Translations under genes and position numbers: made by a program
Notes under the pieces: generated by a model
Told to the model about the DNA's origin: nothing
Seen by the model: the letters and a program-made list of their open reading frames with translations, nothing else
Databases searched by the model: none
Part shown: in pieces, positions 7,981 to 18,572 of the stretch
Layout: each line of letters begins with the position of its first letter
Numbering within the stretch: position 1 is the first letter of the stretch
DNA from: Natronogracilivirga saccharolytica
Lineage (GTDB): Bacteria > Bacteroidota > Rhodothermia > Balneolales > Natronogracilivirgulaceae
Length of the DNA stretch: 64,000 nucleotides
Direction: 5' to 3'
NCBI RefSeq assembly: GCF_017921895.1
Contig: NZ_JAFIDN010000005.1
Coordinates: 124,001-188,000 of the forward strand

Positions 7981-9382
7981 TCCGGGTGATTCGCTTGTCA
8001 CCGGTTTCAAGCCGGTAAAGATAGACCCCTGATGAAAGACCGTCGGCACGAAAATCGTAGCTGTGCATCCCCGAACCGTGTGATCCGCTGGCCAGCTGAT
8101 GTATTTTCCGTCCCTGGATGTCGTAGACGTTCAGTGTGACATGCTGCTGCCGGGAAAGCTCAAAGGTGATCCTGGTAGATGAGTTGAACGGATTGGGATA
8201 ATTACCGAGATGGAATTCATCGGGCACATCGCCTGCATCCGCAAGTTGATCCGCGGACGTCGGAAGCTGATCTTCTTTCATTTGCATGATGCGCTGCCAG
8301 GACGTCTCGATGGTGCTCCGCTCAATAGTTCCTTCATCGACCTGCTCCTCAACATAATCGACGATCTGCCGGACAAGCGACTCATCCTCATAGTAATTTC
8401 CTGTATAAAGCAGGATATCTATACCCGCGTTGATCGCCAGCCTGACCGACTCAAAGAACCCGTAATATTCCTGAATTGCCGCCATGAACATCCCGTCGGA
8501 GATAATAACCCCGTCAAACCCCATATCATCACGCAGTTTGCCGGTGAGTGTTTTTCCGGACAGCGTGGCCGGATACTCGGAATCGAAATCCGAATGGTAG
8601 AGGTGACCGGGCATGATCATCCCGGAGTACCCCTGATCAATCAGCTCCTGATACGGAACAAGCTCTTTCTCTTTCCAGGTATCGCTGATATCGGTAAAAT
8701 CTAAGTGGGAATCTTCAGTGGCGCTGCCGTGTCCCGGAAAATGCTTCAGGGCTGTAATGATATCCTTCTGGTTAAACTCGTCAATAAACCATCCCGCGTG
8801 ATCGGCAACGATATATGGATCGTCCGAAAAACTGCGGTTCAACCTTCCGATGGCCGGACTGTCCGGATTCACATTGACATCCACTACCGGTGCAAGATTG
8901 ATATTGACCCCGCCGTCACGTAGCCATCCGGACATTTCTTGCGCCTGATCCCTTGTAACCCACTCAGAATCCATCTCACCAAGCTCTTCGGGTGTATAGG
9001 TGGATGAAAATCCATTATCCTCATTCAGCCGGGCAATGCGTCCGCCCTCCTGGTCGATGGAGATAAACAGCGGCACATCCGCCTCACGCTGCAGATCGCC
9101 GGTAAGGCGGCGCAAGCTCTGCGGACTGTCAACATTGTAGGCCAGCAAAATTACCCCGCCAAGGTTCCGTTATGCGATATCCGTCTGCAGTGTTTCGGTG
9201 ACTTCGGTCCCCGAACCGAATCCCACCATCAGCATTTGTCCGATCATGGCACGCAGACCGGGGTCTTCTTGTGTGTAGTCTGATGAGGCGTTACGTTCGT
9301 TAAAGGAGATTCCGGCGTAAGCTGAAACAGTAACGAGAAGAAAAGCTGCCGTCAGCAGCATGATTTTGCAAATAAAGCGCAT
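7961..9382 (-). pseudogene. GH3 beta-N-acetylhexosaminidase-like protein with T9SS sorting domain, interrupted by an in-frame stop
   Basis: Read from ATG 9382 the frame gives a signal peptide (residues 1-24, ending SAYAG), then the GH3 N-terminus IGQMLMVGF, a TAA at 9170-9172, and in the same frame RNLGGVILLAYN and the rest of the domain. Family members carry an ordinary residue where the stop is; GAA to TAA would explain it. Downstream are DQEGGRIARL, the KHFPGHG...DSH motif and the nucleophile segment ISDGMFM. A C-terminal domain with NYPNPFN, VYDIQGRK and SGVYLYRL (last ~85 residues) is a T9SS sorting signal, so the product would be exported. NagZ-like enzymes release N-acetylglucosamine from cell-wall or chitin fragments. 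It could be a recent pseudogene, a readthrough gene or a sequencing error. Confidence 0.8.
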
Positions 9383-9557
9383 GTGTAATTTTTTCTGTGG
9401 GAGATTCCGGACAGAAGACGGAGGTCGGGCGGCCAGGCAGATGACAGTTTTGTCAGAAGCGGTTGCCAGATTTTTAAATGTCCCTGTAATAAGCAGTTGG
9501 CAATATAGAATAAATAATGCTTTTCCGACAGCTTGGGTTGATGAAAAGGCACATTGG

Positions 9558-12500
9558 TTATGACGGTGCCGCCTCGGTGTCCCTGTCCGGGTCGTACGAC
9601 AGATTGGGTGCCAGCCAGTTTTCGGCTTCTTCAAGAGTCATGTTCTTACGGCGGGCATAATCCGCAACCTGGTCTCTGCCGATTTCACCTACAGAAAAAT
9701 AATCAGCCCCGGGATGCGCAAAATAAAGTCCGGATACCGAGGAAGCCGGATACATGGCATAGCTTTCTGTAAGGGTAATTCCGGTTCTGGTAGTTGCTTC
9801 CAGCAATTCAAAAAGCGTCTGTTTTTCTGTGTGATCCGGATTGGCGGGATACCCCGGGGCCGGCCGGATGCCCTGGTAGACCTCTTTGATCAGATCCTTA
9901 TTGTCAAGCTGTTCGTCAGGAGCATAGGCCCAGATTTGCTTTCTTACTTTTTCGTGCAGCCATTCGGCTGCGGCTTCAGCCAGCCGGTCCGCGAGCGCCT
10001 TGAGCATGATGGCACCATATTCATCATGGTTCTCCCCGAGACGGGCAAGCGGCTCTTCTATTCCGTGACCGGCCGTCACGGCAAAACATCCGATGTAATC
10101 GGGCAGCCCGCTTTCTTTGGGTGCAATGTAATCAGCCAGAGATTTATTGGGCTGGCCGCCGCGTTTGCGTGTCTGCTGGCGCATCATCCGGAATACCGCT
10201 CGCACCTGCTCACGCGTATCATCGGTGTAGACCTCAATGTCCTCACCCGTGCTGTTCGCCGGAAAAAGCCCGCACACGGCACTGGTCTGCAGCCACTGTT
10301 CGCTGATGATCTTGTCCAGCATATGCTGGGCATCATCGAACAGTCGCCTGGCCTGTTCTCCGTATTTCGGGTCTTCAAAAATGGACGGATACTTTCCGCT
10401 GAGCTGCCAGGTGATAAAGAACGGCGTCCAGTCTATGTATTTTCTGAGAAGACCAATGTCCGGAGCTCCGGGATCCACGATTCCGGTCCGGTCCGGAACA
10501 GCCAAGTGCTGCTTATCCCAGGTAATTTTTGCCGCATTTTCCTTTGCCTCTCCGAAACTGATCAGCTTTTTGCTCCTGCTGCGGCCGGCATGACGGCTGC
10601 GCAGTTTTTCGTATTCTTCTTCTACACTTTGTGCATAATTCTCCCTCTCTGTATCAGAAAGGAGATTGCTGACCACCGGGACACTTCTGGAGGCATCGAG
10701 CACATGAATGACCGGACCGCTATAGTTGGGAGCAATTTTCACAGCCGTATGGATACGCGAAGTGGTGGCACCGCCAATGAGCAGCGGCAATGTAAATCCC
10801 TGATGCTCCATTTCCCTGGCAATGTTGACCATCTCGTCAAGCGACGGGGTGATCAGGCCGCTGAGGCCGATCACATCCACCTTCCGGCTTTTCGCCTCTT
10901 CCAGTATTTTTTGAGCCGGCACCATCACTCCCAGGTCAATCACCTCATAATTATTGCAACTGAGAACTACGCTGACAATATTTTTTCCAATGTCATGCAC
11001 ATCGCCTTTGACTGTTGCCAGCAGGACCTTTCCTTTGGGCCGGGAATCTTTATTCTTCCTTTTCTCCTCTTCAATGTACGGAATCAGCAAGGCTACCGCT
11101 TTTTTCATTACCCTGGCACTTTTGACTACCTGAGGCAGAAACATCTTGCCCTCGCCAAATAAATCCCCGACCACGTTCATTCCGTCCATCAGAGGGCCTT
11201 CAATGACCTCAAGGGCCTGATCACACTGCTTCCGGGCTTCCTCGGTATCTTCTTCTACGTAATCGACAATTCCCTTGAGCAGGGCATGCTCAAGTCGCTC
11301 AGCTACCGGCTTTTCGCGCCAGGCCTGCTTCTTTTCCGCGGACTCCTCCGGTTCTTCTTTGATTTTCTCTGCATAATCCACCAGTCTTTCCGTGGCATCC
11401 TCGCGTTTGTTGAACAACACATCCTCGACCTTCCCGAGCAGCTCTTCGGGGATCTGCTCGTATACTTCCAGCTGACCGGCATTCACAATCGCCATATCCA
11501 GTCCGGCACGGATGGCATGGTAGAGAAACGAACTGTGCATCGCCTCCCGGACTTTGTTATTTCCTCTGAAGGAAAAGGAGATATTGCTCAATCCGCCGCT
11601 GACTTTTGCCAGCGGGAGATTTTCCTTGATCCACCGGGTAGCTTCGATAAAATCGACAGCATAGTTGTTGTGCTCGGATATCCCGGTAGCCACAGTCAGG
11701 ATATTGGGATCAAAAATGATATCCTGGGCGGGAAAATTGATCTCTTCGGTCAGAAGCCGGTAGGCTCGCTCGCATATTTCTTTCCGGCGACCGAATGAAT
11801 CGGCCTGCCCTTTTTCGTCGAATGCCATTACTACAACAGCAGCGCCATAGTCACGAACCCTGGCGGCTTTTTCCAGAAAGTCGGCTTCCCCTTCTTTCAG
11901 ACTCAGCGAGTTGACAATTGATTTTCCCTGCAGGCACTGCAAACCGGCTTCCAGTACCGACCATTTGGACGAGTCAATCATAACCGGCACACGCGAAATA
12001 TCAGGCTCGGCAACAATAAGATGCAGAAACCGGGTCATGACCGCTTCCGAGTCGATCATCCCCTCATCCATGTTAATATCAATGATCTGCGCTCCGTTTT
12101 CAATCTGATCCCGGGCGACCGACAAGGCTTCCTCGTATTGTTCTTCCTTGATCAGCCGCTCAAATTTTTTGGATCCGGTGACATTGGTCCGCTCCCCAAT
12201 GTTGACAAAATTGGTTTCCGGCCGGATGACCACCGGTTCAAGTCCGCTGAGTCTGAGCCAGGGATCCTGATCCGGAATGCTCCTCGGATTGTGACGACCG
12301 GCTACTTCGGCAAAACGGGTAATGTGCTCCGGCGTTGTTCCGCAACACCCTCCTACTATGTTCAGCCAACCTTCATTAAGGTACTCATCCAGCCGGGCTG
12401 CCATAAATTGCGGAGTTTCGTCGTATCCGCCGAACTCGTTGGGCAGTCCGGCGTTGGGATAAAGCGATACGGGAACCGAAGCCACTTCTGCCAGTTCTTT

Positions 12501-13265
12501 TACAAACGGACGCATCTGGCCCGAACCCAGGGCGCAGTTCAATCCGACACTGATCAGATCAGGCATATGCGAGACCGATATCCAGAAGGCTTCGGTCGTC
12601 TGGCCAGAAAGGGTGCGCCCACTCTGATCCACAATGGTTCCTGAGATCATCACGGGAACCTTCTTCCCGGTTTTTCTGCGGTACTGCTGTATGGCGTACA
12701 GAGCCGCCTTGCAATTGAGCGTGTCAAAGATGGTCTCCACCAGCAGCACATCTGCCCCGCCATCAATCAGACCGGGAATCTGTCCGGCATAACACTCCAC
12801 CATATCCTGAAATGTGACGGCACGGTATCCGGGATCGTTGACATCAGGTGACAGCGACAGGGTCTGGTTGGTAGGACCTATCGCACCTGCAACGAACCGT
12901 GGCTTCTCCGGAGTTTTGTGTGTCCACTCATCGGCCGCACTTCGGGCCAGTCTGGCCGATTCATAGTTCAGCTCATAAACAAGATCTTCCAGCCCATAGT
13001 CTTTCTGGGATATAAGATTCGAGCTGAAGGTATTTGTCTCAACAATATCAGCTCCAGCATCTAAAAACTCGTCGTGAATACTGCTGATGATATCCGGTCT
13101 GGTAATGCTCAGAAGATCATTGTTTCCCTGAAGCTCACTGCTGTGGTCTGAAAACCGGTCGCCGCGAAAGTCATTCTCATTGAGCGAGTGCTTCTGAATC
13201 ATGGTCCCCATGGCACCGTCAAGTACCAGAATGCGATGCTGAAGAGCTTTTCGTAATGTTGTCAT
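9558..13265 (-). CDS. metH: Cobalamin-dependent methionine synthase
   Basis: At 1235 residues this is full-length MetH, which transfers a methyl group from 5-methyl-THF via cobalamin to homocysteine. Domains in order: homocysteine-binding (about 1-325, starting LDGAMGT, zinc ligands in NCALG and [10 protein letters not shown]), pterin-binding (about 345-620, with ERTNVTGS), cobalamin-binding (about 655-895, DVHDIGKN with the axial His near residue 758), and the SAM-binding activation domain (about 910-1235). It is divergent from the betaine methyltransferase genes across a 550-bp AT-rich spacer. Here it would regenerate methionine for betaine synthesis as well as for protein. Confidence 0.98.
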   Translation of the reverse strand: MTTLRKALQHRILVLDGAMGTMIQKHSLNENDFRGDRFSDHSSELQGNNDLLSITRPDIISSIHDEFLDAGADIVETNTFSSNLISQKDYGLEDLVYELNYESARLARSAADEWTHKTPEKPRFVAGAIGPTNQTLSLSPDVNDPGYRAVTFQDMVECYAGQIPGLIDGGADVLLVETIFDTLNCKAALYAIQQYRRKTGKKVPVMISGTIVDQSGRTLSGQTTEAFWISVSHMPDLISVGLNCALGSGQMRPFVKELAEVASVPVSLYPNAGLPNEFGGYDETPQFMAARLDEYLNEGWLNIVGGCCGTTPEHITRFAEVAGRHNPRSIPDQDPWLRLSGLEPVVIRPETNFVNIGERTNVTGSKKFERLIKEEQYEEALSVARDQIENGAQIIDINMDEGMIDSEAVMTRFLHLIVAEPDISRVPVMIDSSKWSVLEAGLQCLQGKSIVNSLSLKEGEADFLEKAARVRDYGAAVVVMAFDEKGQADSFGRRKEICERAYRLLTEEINFPAQDIIFDPNILTVATGISEHNNYAVDFIEATRWIKENLPLAKVSGGLSNISFSFRGNNKVREAMHSSFLYHAIRAGLDMAIVNAGQLEVYEQIPEELLGKVEDVLFNKREDATERLVDYAEKIKEEPEESAEKKQAWREKPVAERLEHALLKGIVDYVEEDTEEARKQCDQALEVIEGPLMDGMNVVGDLFGEGKMFLPQVVKSARVMKKAVALLIPYIEEEKRKNKDSRPKGKVLLATVKGDVHDIGKNIVSVVLSCNNYEVIDLGVMVPAQKILEEAKSRKVDVIGLSGLITPSLDEMVNIAREMEHQGFTLPLLIGGATTSRIHTAVKIAPNYSGPVIHVLDASRSVPVVSNLLSDTERENYAQSVEEEYEKLRSRHAGRSRSKKLISFGEAKENAAKITWDKQHLAVPDRTGIVDPGAPDIGLLRKYIDWTPFFITWQLSGKYPSIFEDPKYGEQARRLFDDAQHMLDKIISEQWLQTSAVCGLFPANSTGEDIEVYTDDTREQVRAVFRMMRQQTRKRGGQPNKSLADYIAPKESGLPDYIGCFAVTAGHGIEEPLARLGENHDEYGAIMLKALADRLAEAAAEWLHEKVRKQIWAYAPDEQLDNKDLIKEVYQGIRPAPGYPANPDHTEKQTLFELLEATTRTGITLTESYAMYPASSVSGLYFAHPGADYFSVGEIGRDQVADYARRKNMTLEEAENWLAPNLSYDPDRDTEAAPS

Positions 13266-13815
13266 TTCTACAGTCAGTTTTTTTTAAGGGCGATACCTCT
13301 AAGTATACCACCAACATTTCTCAGGATTATTGCATGATTTTCTGCAATATTCTTCACCTAACATTTTTATCGACATTAATCATAATATATTTCTCTTAAT
13401 ATGCAAGTATTTTTTACATAACATTTCCTCTCACAAACGCCACCTTTCAAATCTGACGAAATATCGATCATAAAAAAGAATTATGTCAGCATTTTGAACA
13501 GATACCGCAATTGATATATTTAATTCTATCAATCTTTGTTATGTATAAATACAATAACTCCCGATAAAGCTTTTTTACGTACAATTTTTACATTATTTAC
13601 TTATAGTGAACAGGATTTTCCCCGATATTTTATTTGGATATTACCCAAAGAAAAATATCTTGTCAGGTAATGTTCCGAAAACGTACACTTTCGAATAAAA
13701 AAGGACTGAGGTGACAGGAACAAAATCAGCATGCCAGTGCTGCAATGAAGAGTTAATTCTGAGCCTTTCAGTACTTTAAATACTGGACTGTAAATCGCAA
13801 AACAAAAGCTTCGAC
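13266..13815. other. AT-rich divergent intergenic region between metH and the betaine genes
   Basis: I find no gene here. A promoter-like pair for the + strand is TTTG at 13493-13496 with TATATTTA at 13515-13522 (18 nt apart, one mismatch to TAnnTTTG); a second, weaker pair is TTGTCA at 13660 with TACACTTT at 13684. An imperfect hairpin lies at 13624-13659 (GATATTT with AAATATC, TTGG with CCAA). No known methionine or SAM riboswitch core was recognised by eye. Confidence 0.35.
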
Positions 13816-14616
13816 ATGTCACAAAAACAAAATTATGGCAGCGACCCGACAGCTGTCCGCCAAAGCGACCAATATCAACAAGAATATATCGAACAATTTG
13901 TAGAAAAATGGGATGCCCTGATTGACTGGGACAAACGCGGGGAAGGCGAAGGCAACTTCTTTATTGATGTACTCAGGCAGTGCGGGGCAAAAAAAGTACT
14001 GGACGTCGCCGCTGGCACCGGCTATCATTCGGTCAGACTGCTGGAGGCCGGTTTTGATGTTGTCAGCGCCGATGGAAGTCCGGAAATGCTGTACCGCGCT
14101 TTCGAAAATGCCAAAGCCAGAAATCAGATACTCAGAACAGTGCAGGCTGACTGGAGATGGCTTGGGAAAGACATCCACGAAAAATTCGATGCCGTCATCT
14201 GCCTGGGCAACTCATTTACACATCTGTTTTCCGAAAATGACCGCCGCAAGGCACTTGCTGAATTCTATTCCGTATTGAACCATGACGGTATTCTGATTCT
14301 GGATCAGCGAAATTATGACAGCATACTGGACTACGGATACTCCAACAAAGAGAAATACTACTATTGTGGTGATGAAGTACAGGCTGAACCGGAATATATC
14401 GATGAAGGCCTGGCCCGGTTCCGCTACCAGTTTGAAGGGGGCGCCGAATCCTACTACCTGAACATGTTTCCCTTGCGTCAGGAGTACACCTCCAAATTGA
14501 TGAAAGAAGTAGGATTTCAGCGGGTGGACACCTACGGAGACTTTCAGGAAACCTATCGCAGAAAAGATCCGGACTTTTTCATTCACATGGCAGAAAAGAA
14601 ATATCACAAGCAATAA
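13816..14616 (+). CDS. Glycine/sarcosine N-methyltransferase (betaine synthesis)
   Basis: The 266-residue class I SAM methyltransferase matches bacterial glycine sarcosine methyltransferases, which convert glycine to sarcosine and dimethylglycine using two SAM. Visible features: SAM motif I VLDVAAGTGYHS (about residues 61-72), the acidic end of motif II VSADGSPEML, and ICLGNSFTHL, a segment typical of glycine methyltransferases. The N-terminal YIEQFVEKWDALIDW and acidic surface fit halophilic homologues. The sarcosine/dimethylglycine enzyme follows 62 bp downstream. High salt is the expected inducer from the known biology; no operator is evident. Confidence 0.93.
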   Translation: MSQKQNYGSDPTAVRQSDQYQQEYIEQFVEKWDALIDWDKRGEGEGNFFIDVLRQCGAKKVLDVAAGTGYHSVRLLEAGFDVVSADGSPEMLYRAFENAKARNQILRTVQADWRWLGKDIHEKFDAVICLGNSFTHLFSENDRRKALAEFYSVLNHDGILILDQRNYDSILDYGYSNKEKYYYCGDEVQAEPEYIDEGLARFRYQFEGGAESYYLNMFPLRQEYTSKLMKEVGFQRVDTYGDFQETYRRKDPDFFIHMAEKKYHKQ

Positions 14617-14678
14617 TACGCCCCCATTCGGAACTGCCATTCATAAACTGCAAACAGAAATTTCACAGGAGCAAAACC

Positions 14679-15518
14679 ATGAGTAACGAAACATTAAACC
14701 CTGTAGATATCGCACGCGATTATTACAACAGCAGCGATGCCGATACCTTTTATGCTACCATATGGGGCGGTGAGGACATTCATGTCGGATTGTATGAATC
14801 GGAGAGCGACTCCATACCCGACGCAAGCCGCAGGACACAAAAGCGCATGACAGAGCAATTGCTGAACCGTCCTGATGCCTCCTCACGCATAATTGATCTT
14901 GGTTCCGGTTACGGCGGAACTGCCCGTTTTCTGGCCGGTCAATACGGATGCCGCGTGGCTGCGCTCAATCTCAGCGAAGTGGAAAATAACCGTGCCCGAA
15001 AATTGAACCGTGAGCAAAACCTTGACAATCTTGTTGATGTTATCGACGGGGATTATGCCGAAGTACCGTTCGATGACGAAAGTTTCGATCTCGTTTGGTC
15101 ACAGGATGCCCTGCTGCATAGTCCGGCACGTAAAAAAGTAATTGAAGAAGTCTCGCGGATTCTCAAGCCCGGTGGCGAATTTGTGTTCACCGACCCCATG
15201 CAGGCAGACAACTGTCCGGAAGGTGTATTGCAACCCATTTTTGACCGGATTCATCTCGAAAGTATGGGTTCACCCGGGTTTTACCGGGAAACTGCCGCTG
15301 AATTCGGCCTGAAAGAGATCGACTATCTGGAAATGACGGATCAACTGCAGCGACATTATTCAGCGGTACTTAAAAACACCGAAATGCAGGAAGATAAGCT
15401 GAGAGAACATGTCAGTCAGCAGTATTTGCAGAACATGAAAAAAGGACTGCAGCACTGGATTGATGGTGCTTCGAACGGATATCTCTCCTGGGGCATCATG
15501 CATTTCCAAAAACAATAA
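14679..15518 (+). CDS. Sarcosine/dimethylglycine N-methyltransferase (betaine synthesis)
   Basis: This 279-residue SAM methyltransferase completes betaine formation, methylating sarcosine and dimethylglycine to glycine betaine. The N-terminal NPVDIARDYYNSSDADTFY and WGGEDIHVGLY are characteristic of the family. SAM motif I is IIDLGSGYGGTARFL (about residues 67-81), and WSQDALLHSPARKKVIEEV corresponds to motifs IV/V. The strongly acidic N-terminus suggests a salt-adapted protein. It is read with the upstream glycine methyltransferase and followed by a hairpin terminator, so the pair may form the core transcript. Confidence 0.95.
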   Translation: MSNETLNPVDIARDYYNSSDADTFYATIWGGEDIHVGLYESESDSIPDASRRTQKRMTEQLLNRPDASSRIIDLGSGYGGTARFLAGQYGCRVAALNLSEVENNRARKLNREQNLDNLVDVIDGDYAEVPFDDESFDLVWSQDALLHSPARKKVIEEVSRILKPGGEFVFTDPMQADNCPEGVLQPIFDRIHLESMGSPGFYRETAAEFGLKEIDYLEMTDQLQRHYSAVLKNTEMQEDKLREHVSQQYLQNMKKGLQHWIDGASNGYLSWGIMHFQKQ

Positions 15519-15573
15519 CAATGCTGTTGCAACCTGAAAAATCGGGATTTTAAAAATTCTTACTTTCACACCG

Positions 15574-15600
15574 GAGTGCATCGGCAGATGCACTCTTTTT
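15574..15600 (+). terminator. Rho-independent terminator after the betaine methyltransferases
   Basis: A perfect 9-bp stem (GAGTGCATC at 15574-15582, GATGCACTC at 15587-15595) with a four-base loop is followed by TTTTT. The MTHFR-like gene starts 26 bp later, so this may attenuate rather than fully stop transcription into it. Confidence 0.8.
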
Positions 15601-15625
15601 GTGTAAGTCGAAATAAGAGCCTTTT

Positions 15626-16621
15626 ATGATTAGTAAAAAAATCACAACAATTTCTGCCGGAGAAAACCGGTGTCCGTTAATGATCGAAATATTGCCTCCG
15701 GAAAAGGGGCTTGAACAGGAACGCCTGAATGATCATGCCGCCTATCTGGAAATGCTCCGGGATAAGGTTGACATAGACATACTCAATATCCCGGAGATCC
15801 AGAATGAGTCTAAAAAAAGCGATAAAGGTAAAAGGACCAGCCCTTTTCGCCAAAGGATAGCTCCCAGGGAATGGGCACATAAACTTACTGAAATGGTTGA
15901 TGTTCCGGCCGTTATCAACAGAGTAATTGTCAAAGAAACTCCTGAAGATCAGGAAGAATGGCTTCTGGAAACCCATGAGCAATATGATATTCGCAATGTA
16001 GTTTTCGTAGGCGGAGAATCTCCGGAAATTGAATATCAGGGACCATCCGTTCCGGAAGGCAATGAGTTGGTAAAAAACGGACTCAACGACGGTAAACGGC
16101 ATTTCAATGATAAAGACAGATGTCCGCCTACCGATTTTTCTGTTGGTAATATTTGCATTCCCACACGAAATGAAGGAGATTTTTCCGAGGCGGAACGCAT
16201 GTTCTATAAATTCAGGACTGGTGCCGATTTCTTTACAACCCAGATCATTACGGAGTCAGCATCAGCAAAAAAGGTCATGAATGAATTCTCCGGGATGCTT
16301 CAAAAACACAACGTTTCCGAACCGCCTGTGATTTACTGGAGTTTTTCGCCCATATCATCTGAAAAAGATATCAATTTTCTGCGCTGGCTGGGTGTCTATA
16401 TCCCGGATGATCTGGAAGAGGAAATACTGGAAAGTGAAAACCCGGCAGCCAAATCAATCGCGCACATGGAACAGGTATGGCATGAATTGCTCGAAGAAAA
16501 CCTTCAGCTTCCGGTTCCGCTTTCGATGGGCAAGAATATTTCCGTAATGGGCAAAAGAAACTACCCGAATGCGGCGGCCCTGGCCCGGACACTGGACTCG
16601 GTTGCTGTAGCGCAAGATTAA
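15626..16621 (+). CDS. Divergent methylenetetrahydrofolate reductase-like protein
   Basis: The 331-residue protein has the look of a MetF-type TIM barrel: the N-terminal MIEILPPEKGLEQERL replaces the usual EFFPPK start, NVVFVGGESPE and GADFFTTQIITES match the folate/flavin barrel strands (the latter resembling GADFxxTQ of MTHFR), and PVIYWSFSPI follows. MTHFR makes 5-methyl-THF, the methyl donor of MetH. It lies between betaine methyltransferases and metK, a context that strongly suggests methyl supply. It is too diverged to be certain of FAD or NADH use, and the substrate could be a related one-carbon folate. Confidence 0.65.
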   Translation: MISKKITTISAGENRCPLMIEILPPEKGLEQERLNDHAAYLEMLRDKVDIDILNIPEIQNESKKSDKGKRTSPFRQRIAPREWAHKLTEMVDVPAVINRVIVKETPEDQEEWLLETHEQYDIRNVVFVGGESPEIEYQGPSVPEGNELVKNGLNDGKRHFNDKDRCPPTDFSVGNICIPTRNEGDFSEAERMFYKFRTGADFFTTQIITESASAKKVMNEFSGMLQKHNVSEPPVIYWSFSPISSEKDINFLRWLGVYIPDDLEEEILESENPAAKSIAHMEQVWHELLEENLQLPVPLSMGKNISVMGKRNYPNAAALARTLDSVAVAQD

Positions 16622-16675
16622 CTATAGCATGTTGCTGAGGTAAAGGCAGCCAGACTGTAAGGACTGTAGAAAATC

Positions 16676-16714
16676 AAGGCCGGACAAGATCATTTCTTGC
16701 CCGGCCTTTTATTT
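16676..16714. terminator. Bidirectional terminator between the MTHFR-like gene and metK
   Basis: AAGGCCGG-ACAAGA (from 16676) pairs with TCTTGCCCGGCCTT, followed by T-rich sequence. It sits between convergent genes and could serve both strands, although the minus-strand T run is weaker. Confidence 0.75.
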
Positions 16715-16852
16715 ATCCAGCCGTATCGTCCAGCCGTATTGCTGAATGAGCTGTGATGATGATTTCTTACCAGCATACGATACACGGCTTTTCAAACCGG
16801 CTTATTTTTTCAAACCGGCTGATCATGCTGATCATCATCCACTTTTAAAACG

Positions 16853-18028
16853 CTATTTCGCCAGCTCATGCAGCAGACTTTCCAGCTCTGCGACCTTATC
16901 TGTGTTCTCCCAGGGCAGTCCTTCCCGCCCGAAATGACCGTATGCAGCGGTTTGCTCATATATCGGCTGCTTAAGATCCAGAGAGTCGATGATGTCCTTT
17001 GGGCGAAGCGGAAACAGATCGCGAATGGCATCCGTGAGCTGACGATTTTCGATTTTGCCCGTCCCATAGGTATCCACCCAGATGGAAACCGGTTCGGATA
17101 TTCCTATAGCATAGGCCAGGCCAATCGAGCAGCGGTCAGCCAGGCCAGCAGCTACCACATTCTTGGCTACATACCGCGCGGCATAAGCAGCAGAACGGTC
17201 AACCTTTGAAGGATCCTTGCCGGAAAAGGCACCGCCGCCATGATAGGCACTTCCGCCATAGGTATCTACGATGATTTTCCGGCCTGTCAGTCCGGCATCT
17301 CCCTGCGGGCCGCCAATCACAAACCGGCCTGTCGGATTAACATGCAGGGTTATGTCCTCAAAATCGGTTAAATGCTCTGGTACAACCGGTTTGATTACAT
17401 GCTCCAGAAGTGCTTCACGTATGTCATCCAGTGTTACATCTTCATCGTGCTGTGTAGACAATACCACCGTATCAATACCGGTTGGCCTGCCGGTTTGTTC
17501 ATCATATTTTACCGTAACCTGTGATTTTCCGTCCGGACGCAGGAATGGCAATGTACCGTTTTTGCGCACTTCGGCCATTCTGCGGGTCAGCCTGTGTGCA
17601 AGCTGGATGGGCAACGGCATGAGCTCATCGGTCTCATTTACGGCGTAACCGAACATCATGCCCTGGTCACCTGCTCCCTGGTCTTTATCCTCACCCGTGC
17701 CTTCGTTAACCCCAAGGGCAATATCAGGTGATTGCTGGCCGATATTGTTCAGAATTGCACAGGTCTTGTAATCAAAACCCATTTCTGAACCCTCATAGCC
17801 TATTTCCCGGACTTTTCGGGTCACAATACCGGGTATGTCCAGGCTCGTTTTGGTAGTAATCTCGCCACCAACCAATACCAGACCGGTATTTACAAAAGTT
17901 TCACAAGCCACCCTTCCTTCCGGATCCTTTTTTAAAACGCTGTCCAATACAGCATCAGATATCTGATCTGCCATTTTGTCGGGATGACCCTCGGTTACTG
18001 ATTCGGATGTAAAAAGATACTCAGACAT
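16853..18028 (-). CDS. metK: S-adenosylmethionine synthetase
   Basis: MetK makes SAM from methionine and ATP in the cytoplasm. The start is placed at ATG 18028 ([18 protein letters not shown]), giving 391 residues, the normal size; an in-frame ATG three codons earlier is possible. Signatures present: [28 protein letters not shown] (nucleotide binding) and [19 protein letters not shown] (P-loop-like). It sits between an MTHFR-like gene and the adenosine-kinase/ahcY pair, matching the SAM demand of betaine synthesis. The upstream region holds a strongly structured leader, described separately. Confidence 0.97.
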   Translation of the reverse strand: MSEYLFTSESVTEGHPDKMADQISDAVLDSVLKKDPEGRVACETFVNTGLVLVGGEITTKTSLDIPGIVTRKVREIGYEGSEMGFDYKTCAILNNIGQQSPDIALGVNEGTGEDKDQGAGDQGMMFGYAVNETDELMPLPIQLAHRLTRRMAEVRKNGTLPFLRPDGKSQVTVKYDEQTGRPTGIDTVVLSTQHDEDVTLDDIREALLEHVIKPVVPEHLTDFEDITLHVNPTGRFVIGGPQGDAGLTGRKIIVDTYGGSAYHGGGAFSGKDPSKVDRSAAYAARYVAKNVVAAGLADRCSIGLAYAIGISEPVSIWVDTYGTGKIENRQLTDAIRDLFPLRPKDIIDSLDLKQPIYEQTAAYGHFGREGLPWENTDKVAELESLLHELAK

Positions 18029-18092
18029 GTTATACACCTCATTTTCCTTGTTATTAATTTGCGAAGTGATGCCATTATAATATAAAGCATAC

Positions 18093-18238
18093 CCCGCCGT
18101 AGCATGACATACACCAAGGCGGGTTCACGGACCGGCTGACTGATCCGAATGTGGCTCACTTTGCCAGTTTATTTCGGCACTACGTCCTGTTATGTGTTCT
18201 GTCGCTCTTTCTTTTTCTGATAAGAAAGTTATCAGCCG
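18093..18238 (-). promoter_or_regulatory. Structured 5' leader of metK, candidate riboswitch or attenuator
   Basis: Several helices can form in the metK leader. A long-range stem pairs 18133-18139 with 18232-18238 (CGGCTGA/TCAGCCG). Inside it are an imperfect stem (CCGAA 18145-18149 with TTCGG 18173-18177, plus TGGC/GCCA). A 7-bp hairpin (18217-18223 with 18229-18235) competes with the long-range stem for the same bases, which allows two states. A GC-rich hairpin (18093-18098 with 18118-18123) lies nearer the gene. I could not match it to the SAM-I core. The switch function is inferred only from position and pairing. Confidence 0.4.
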
Positions 18239-18261
18239 ATTTTATTTATTTCTTCTGGCTA

Positions 18262-18292
18262 CAAGTCTATCATTTTATATATAAAATCTCAA
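18262..18292 (-). promoter_or_regulatory. Candidate metK promoter
   Basis: On the minus strand TTG (18292-18290) and TAGACTTG (18269-18262) are 20 nt apart, one mismatch from TAnnTTTG. A start near 18256 would place the whole structured leader in the metK transcript. Confidence 0.35.
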
Positions 18293-18454
18293 CCAAAATA
18301 CGCGATTTATACTCTTTTTTTTAGTTTAATTTTAACAGAATATGAGCTTCATATTTAAAAGCGACATTATATCGTTTTAACCTTGGTTTTTTACATAAAA
18401 AGAAATATAGATTACATGGTTTAAAACCGTTTTTTTTTCTTTTTCTACCCGATT

Positions 18455-18483
18455 TTTGTCTTATTTACTGCTCATATATTTTG
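18455..18483 (+). promoter_or_regulatory. Candidate promoter for the PfkB kinase-ahcY pair
   Basis: TTTG (18455-18458) and TATATTTTG (18475-18483) resemble the Bacteroidetes -33 and -7 elements, 16 nt apart. A second -7 match, TATTTTTG, is at 18496-18503. Confidence 0.3.
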
Positions 18484-18572
18484 TGTTCAGAAGCATATTT
18501 TTGTAGTTTGTACAGAGAATAAATCAAACGGAATTTTTCATAATTTTTGTCATTAAATAATCCTTTTTTTTT

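Noticed and set aside
9170-9634. 154-codon ORF as a separate gene before the GH3 fragment
   Set aside because: The first 84 codons overlap the metH 3' end and have no signal. The real start is ATG 9382, and the rest is in frame with the GH3 domain after one stop.
18040-18300. Known SAM-I riboswitch before metK
   Set aside because: The conserved SAM-I core (the AGGGA, GGCAACC and GATGA blocks) is not visible. It is reported as an unidentified structured leader instead.
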